Part shown: positions 62,843 to 64,000 of the stretch, piece after piece
Layout: the number at the start of each line of letters is the position of its first letter
Position numbering within the stretch: the stretch's first letter is position 1
Origin: Clostridiales bacterium
GTDB lineage: Bacteria > Bacillota > Clostridia > Saccharofermentanales > Saccharofermentanaceae
Assembly (NCBI GenBank): GCA_017480325.1
Contig: JAFVAY010000011.1
Location: forward strand, 152,178-216,177
Length of the DNA stretch: 64,000 nucleotides
Direction of reading: 5' to 3'
The notes under the pieces: model-generated
Databases searched by the model: none
What the model was told of the DNA's origin: nothing
What the model saw: the letters and a program-made list of their open reading frames with translations, nothing else
Program-made: the position numbers and the translations under genes

Positions 62843-62887
62843 AAGGGCTGTGAGAACCTGACATTAAGTCAAGTCTCCACAGCCCTT
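62843..62887. terminator. Long imperfect hairpin beside the array
   Basis: AAGGGCTGTG (62843-62852) pairs perfectly with CACAGCCCTT (62878-62887); inside, AGA/TCT and a TGAC/GTCA pair continue the stem around a small loop. Weak T-runs lie on both sides. It could be a terminator for either strand or the end of a mobile or repeated element. Confidence 0.5.
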
Positions 62888-62992
62888 ATTGATGAGTAAT
62901 TCTCCCAATCTTCGAAGAGAGCGTCGTAGAGGTTATCATTGTCATCAGGGGTAAAGCTCTTGTTCTCTTATCATCTCACAAGGGGTAATCTC
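62888..62992. other. Gap before the calcium-binding repeat protein gene
   Basis: Plus-strand coding from a TTG at 62939 is possible but unsupported. On the minus strand 62962-62873 reads as a 29-codon tail rich in acidic and aromatic residues, including LYDALFEDWENYSS, and ends in a stop; it may be a relic of a lost gene. Confidence 0.25.
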
Positions 62993-63895
62993 GTGAGGCT
63001 AGCAACATTAAGCTCAGAAGCAATATTCCGAGGTGGCTGTACGTATGACTTTGTGTATACGTGGTTGGTAATGGATACAACGGATAGAGATCAAGATGGT
63101 ATAGCGGATTTTTATGAAACACAAGGTATACTGGGGGCAAATAGAAGCATTTTTCATTCCAGTGATTCATCTGACGATACTGACCATGATGAATTATCAG
63201 AAGGTGAAGAATATGGAGTAATATATGAGCTTACAAGAGGTTCTGATGGTAGATTTATTACTGTAAGATTGCACGGGGATGTGGTTTTTACAAATGAATA
63301 TGGAATTATTCCCTTTGATTCGCAATATTATGTTCTATATTCGTATTTTGATGTAGTTGAGCCAGGGACATCGATACCAGTGTGTGTATGTTATTCAGAT
63401 CCTAATATGCCAGATTCAGATGGAGATGGATATAATGATGTTATTGACGCAAGACCTATGGTTATAAATGATGATGTTACCTATGTGTTTAGCAGTCCAA
63501 ATCAAATTGATTCCGCGGAATTAAGAGCATATAGATATCATATATCCGGTTTAATAGCGATTCTTGTAGAATTCGAAGATCGTCAAACATTTATTGATGC
63601 ATGGAATGGAATAGGATTACATGATATATATTATATCAATGGAGAAAAACGGTATGGTGATAGGTATTACTTTAATGCTAAAAATGAGGTTATTTGCACA
63701 CATGGTGCACCATATGGTTTTTCACTCTGTGAAAGCGAAGCTAGTTTGTCAAGTGAAGATATGATTTATTCAAGTAGTTATGCTAGAAATACTGGGGGGG
63801 TATTAACGCCTGCAGATTTATCGGATAAATTGATTGGTTCGTTAAATATTTATGCTTGTAACCTGCGCTCCCGAGAAATTATATCTATGAGATAG
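62993..63895 (+). CDS. Thrombospondin type 3/EF-hand-like repeat protein, possibly truncated
   Basis: I place the start at a GTG (62993) with AAGGGG 7 nt upstream; the frame is open from 62939 (TTG), and an ATG at 63071 is another option. Two clear calcium-loop segments appear, DTTDRDQDGIADFYE and DSDGDGYNDVIDARP, with DDTDHDELSEGEE between them, as in surface proteins with thrombospondin-3-like repeats. The C-terminal half (YFNAKNEVICTHGAPYG; LNIYACN) is unknown and could be an effector domain. No signal peptide is present, so the 5' end, the 3' end or both may be lost. The gene is far more AT-rich than the core. A terminator follows. Confidence 0.6.
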   Translation: MRLATLSSEAIFRGGCTYDFVYTWLVMDTTDRDQDGIADFYETQGILGANRSIFHSSDSSDDTDHDELSEGEEYGVIYELTRGSDGRFITVRLHGDVVFTNEYGIIPFDSQYYVLYSYFDVVEPGTSIPVCVCYSDPNMPDSDGDGYNDVIDARPMVINDDVTYVFSSPNQIDSAELRAYRYHISGLIAILVEFEDRQTFIDAWNGIGLHDIYYINGEKRYGDRYYFNAKNEVICTHGAPYGFSLCESEASLSSEDMIYSSSYARNTGGVLTPADLSDKLIGSLNIYACNLRSREIISMR

Positions 63896-63910
63896 CATAA
63901 GATCTGCTGT

Positions 63911-63940
63911 AAACGCCCGTCACTCGGGCGTTTGTTCTTA
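63911..63940 (+). terminator. Terminator after the repeat-protein gene
   Basis: AAACGCCCG (63911-63919), loop TCACT, CGGGCGTTT (63925-63933), then GTTCTT. Confidence 0.75.
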
Positions 63941-63951
63941 ATAGAAGAGGG

Positions 63952-63980
63952 TTGACTTATCCATTTAATAGATATATATT
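63952..63980 (+). promoter_or_regulatory. Promoter of a gene beginning just past the window
   Basis: TTGACT (63952-63957), 17 bp, TATATT (63975-63980). A palindrome TAGATATA/TATATCTA (63969-63987) covers the -10, and a GGAGGTGATA ribosome site ends the window at 64000. Confidence 0.6.
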
Positions 63981-64000
63981 ATATCTATGTGGAGGTGATA

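Overview
The window looks like chromosomal DNA of an anaerobic, Gram-positive, fibre-degrading member of the Clostridia (Lachnospirales or Oscillospirales; the sequence does not decide which). The grounds are a clostridial-type str operon (rpsL-rpsG-fusA-tuf), strong Shine-Dalgarno sites, a butyrate-kinase-type kinase, a sodium-pumping oxaloacetate decarboxylase, rubrerythrin, a GH9/CBM3 cellulase and a domain-permuted GH3 beta-glucosidase. No rRNA, tRNA, CRISPR array, integrase or intact insertion sequence was found.

Layout. 1-5744 is accessory: the tail of an AAA-type ATPase, a deoxyribonucleotidase-like HAD protein, an internally deleted metallophosphoesterase, three proteins I do not recognise and a membrane-anchored surface protein. 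5941-12622 (minus strand) holds a flotillin, a GH9 cellulase lipoprotein overlapping a MATE transporter, and an SH3-CAP surface protein. 12783-20187 is mainly transport: TrkA/TrkH potassium uptake, a Na/Pi symporter-PhoU fusion, TrmL, a ZIP transporter and a uracil permease. 20261-25746 has a saccharopine-dehydrogenase-like protein and a five-gene regulator/ABC/kinase cluster. 25831-38028 contains a PAS-GGDEF cyclase, a single-chain phosphopentomutase-deoxyribose-phosphate aldolase, a DEAD-box helicase, the GH3 enzyme, a hemolysin-III-like protein, buk-pta and an amidase. 38113-41548 (minus) is the Na+-pump decarboxylase operon. 42287-46771 is the str operon. 46886-49822 has two GGDEF proteins. 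49921-59468 holds lysA, a YfhO-like protein, an XRE-cupin regulator with potABCD, and proB. 59547-62579 has a GGDEF-EAL protein and a rubredoxin-rubrerythrin fusion.

The last 1.4 kb differs in base composition. It opens with a strikingly regular non-coding array: eight copies of an 8-bp motif in strictly alternating orientation, forming four units GTGGACTA-N21-TAGTCCAC with a period of 52-53 bp. An AT-rich EF-hand/thrombospondin-3-like surface protein follows. This array is the best candidate for something undescribed.

How the genes fit together. Cellulose is cut at the cell surface by the GH9 lipoprotein and cellobiose by the GH3 enzyme. Carbon can then leave through Pta and the Buk-type kinase with ATP formation, while oxaloacetate decarboxylation exports Na+, which may support Na+-coupled transport such as phosphate uptake. 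Deoxynucleosides feed glycolysis through the DeoB-DeoC fusion. Four c-di-GMP proteins in 64 kb suggest heavy use of second-messenger control of surface behaviour. Several genes here have no Shine-Dalgarno and a -10-like hexamer 6-7 nt before the start codon, suggesting leaderless mRNAs.
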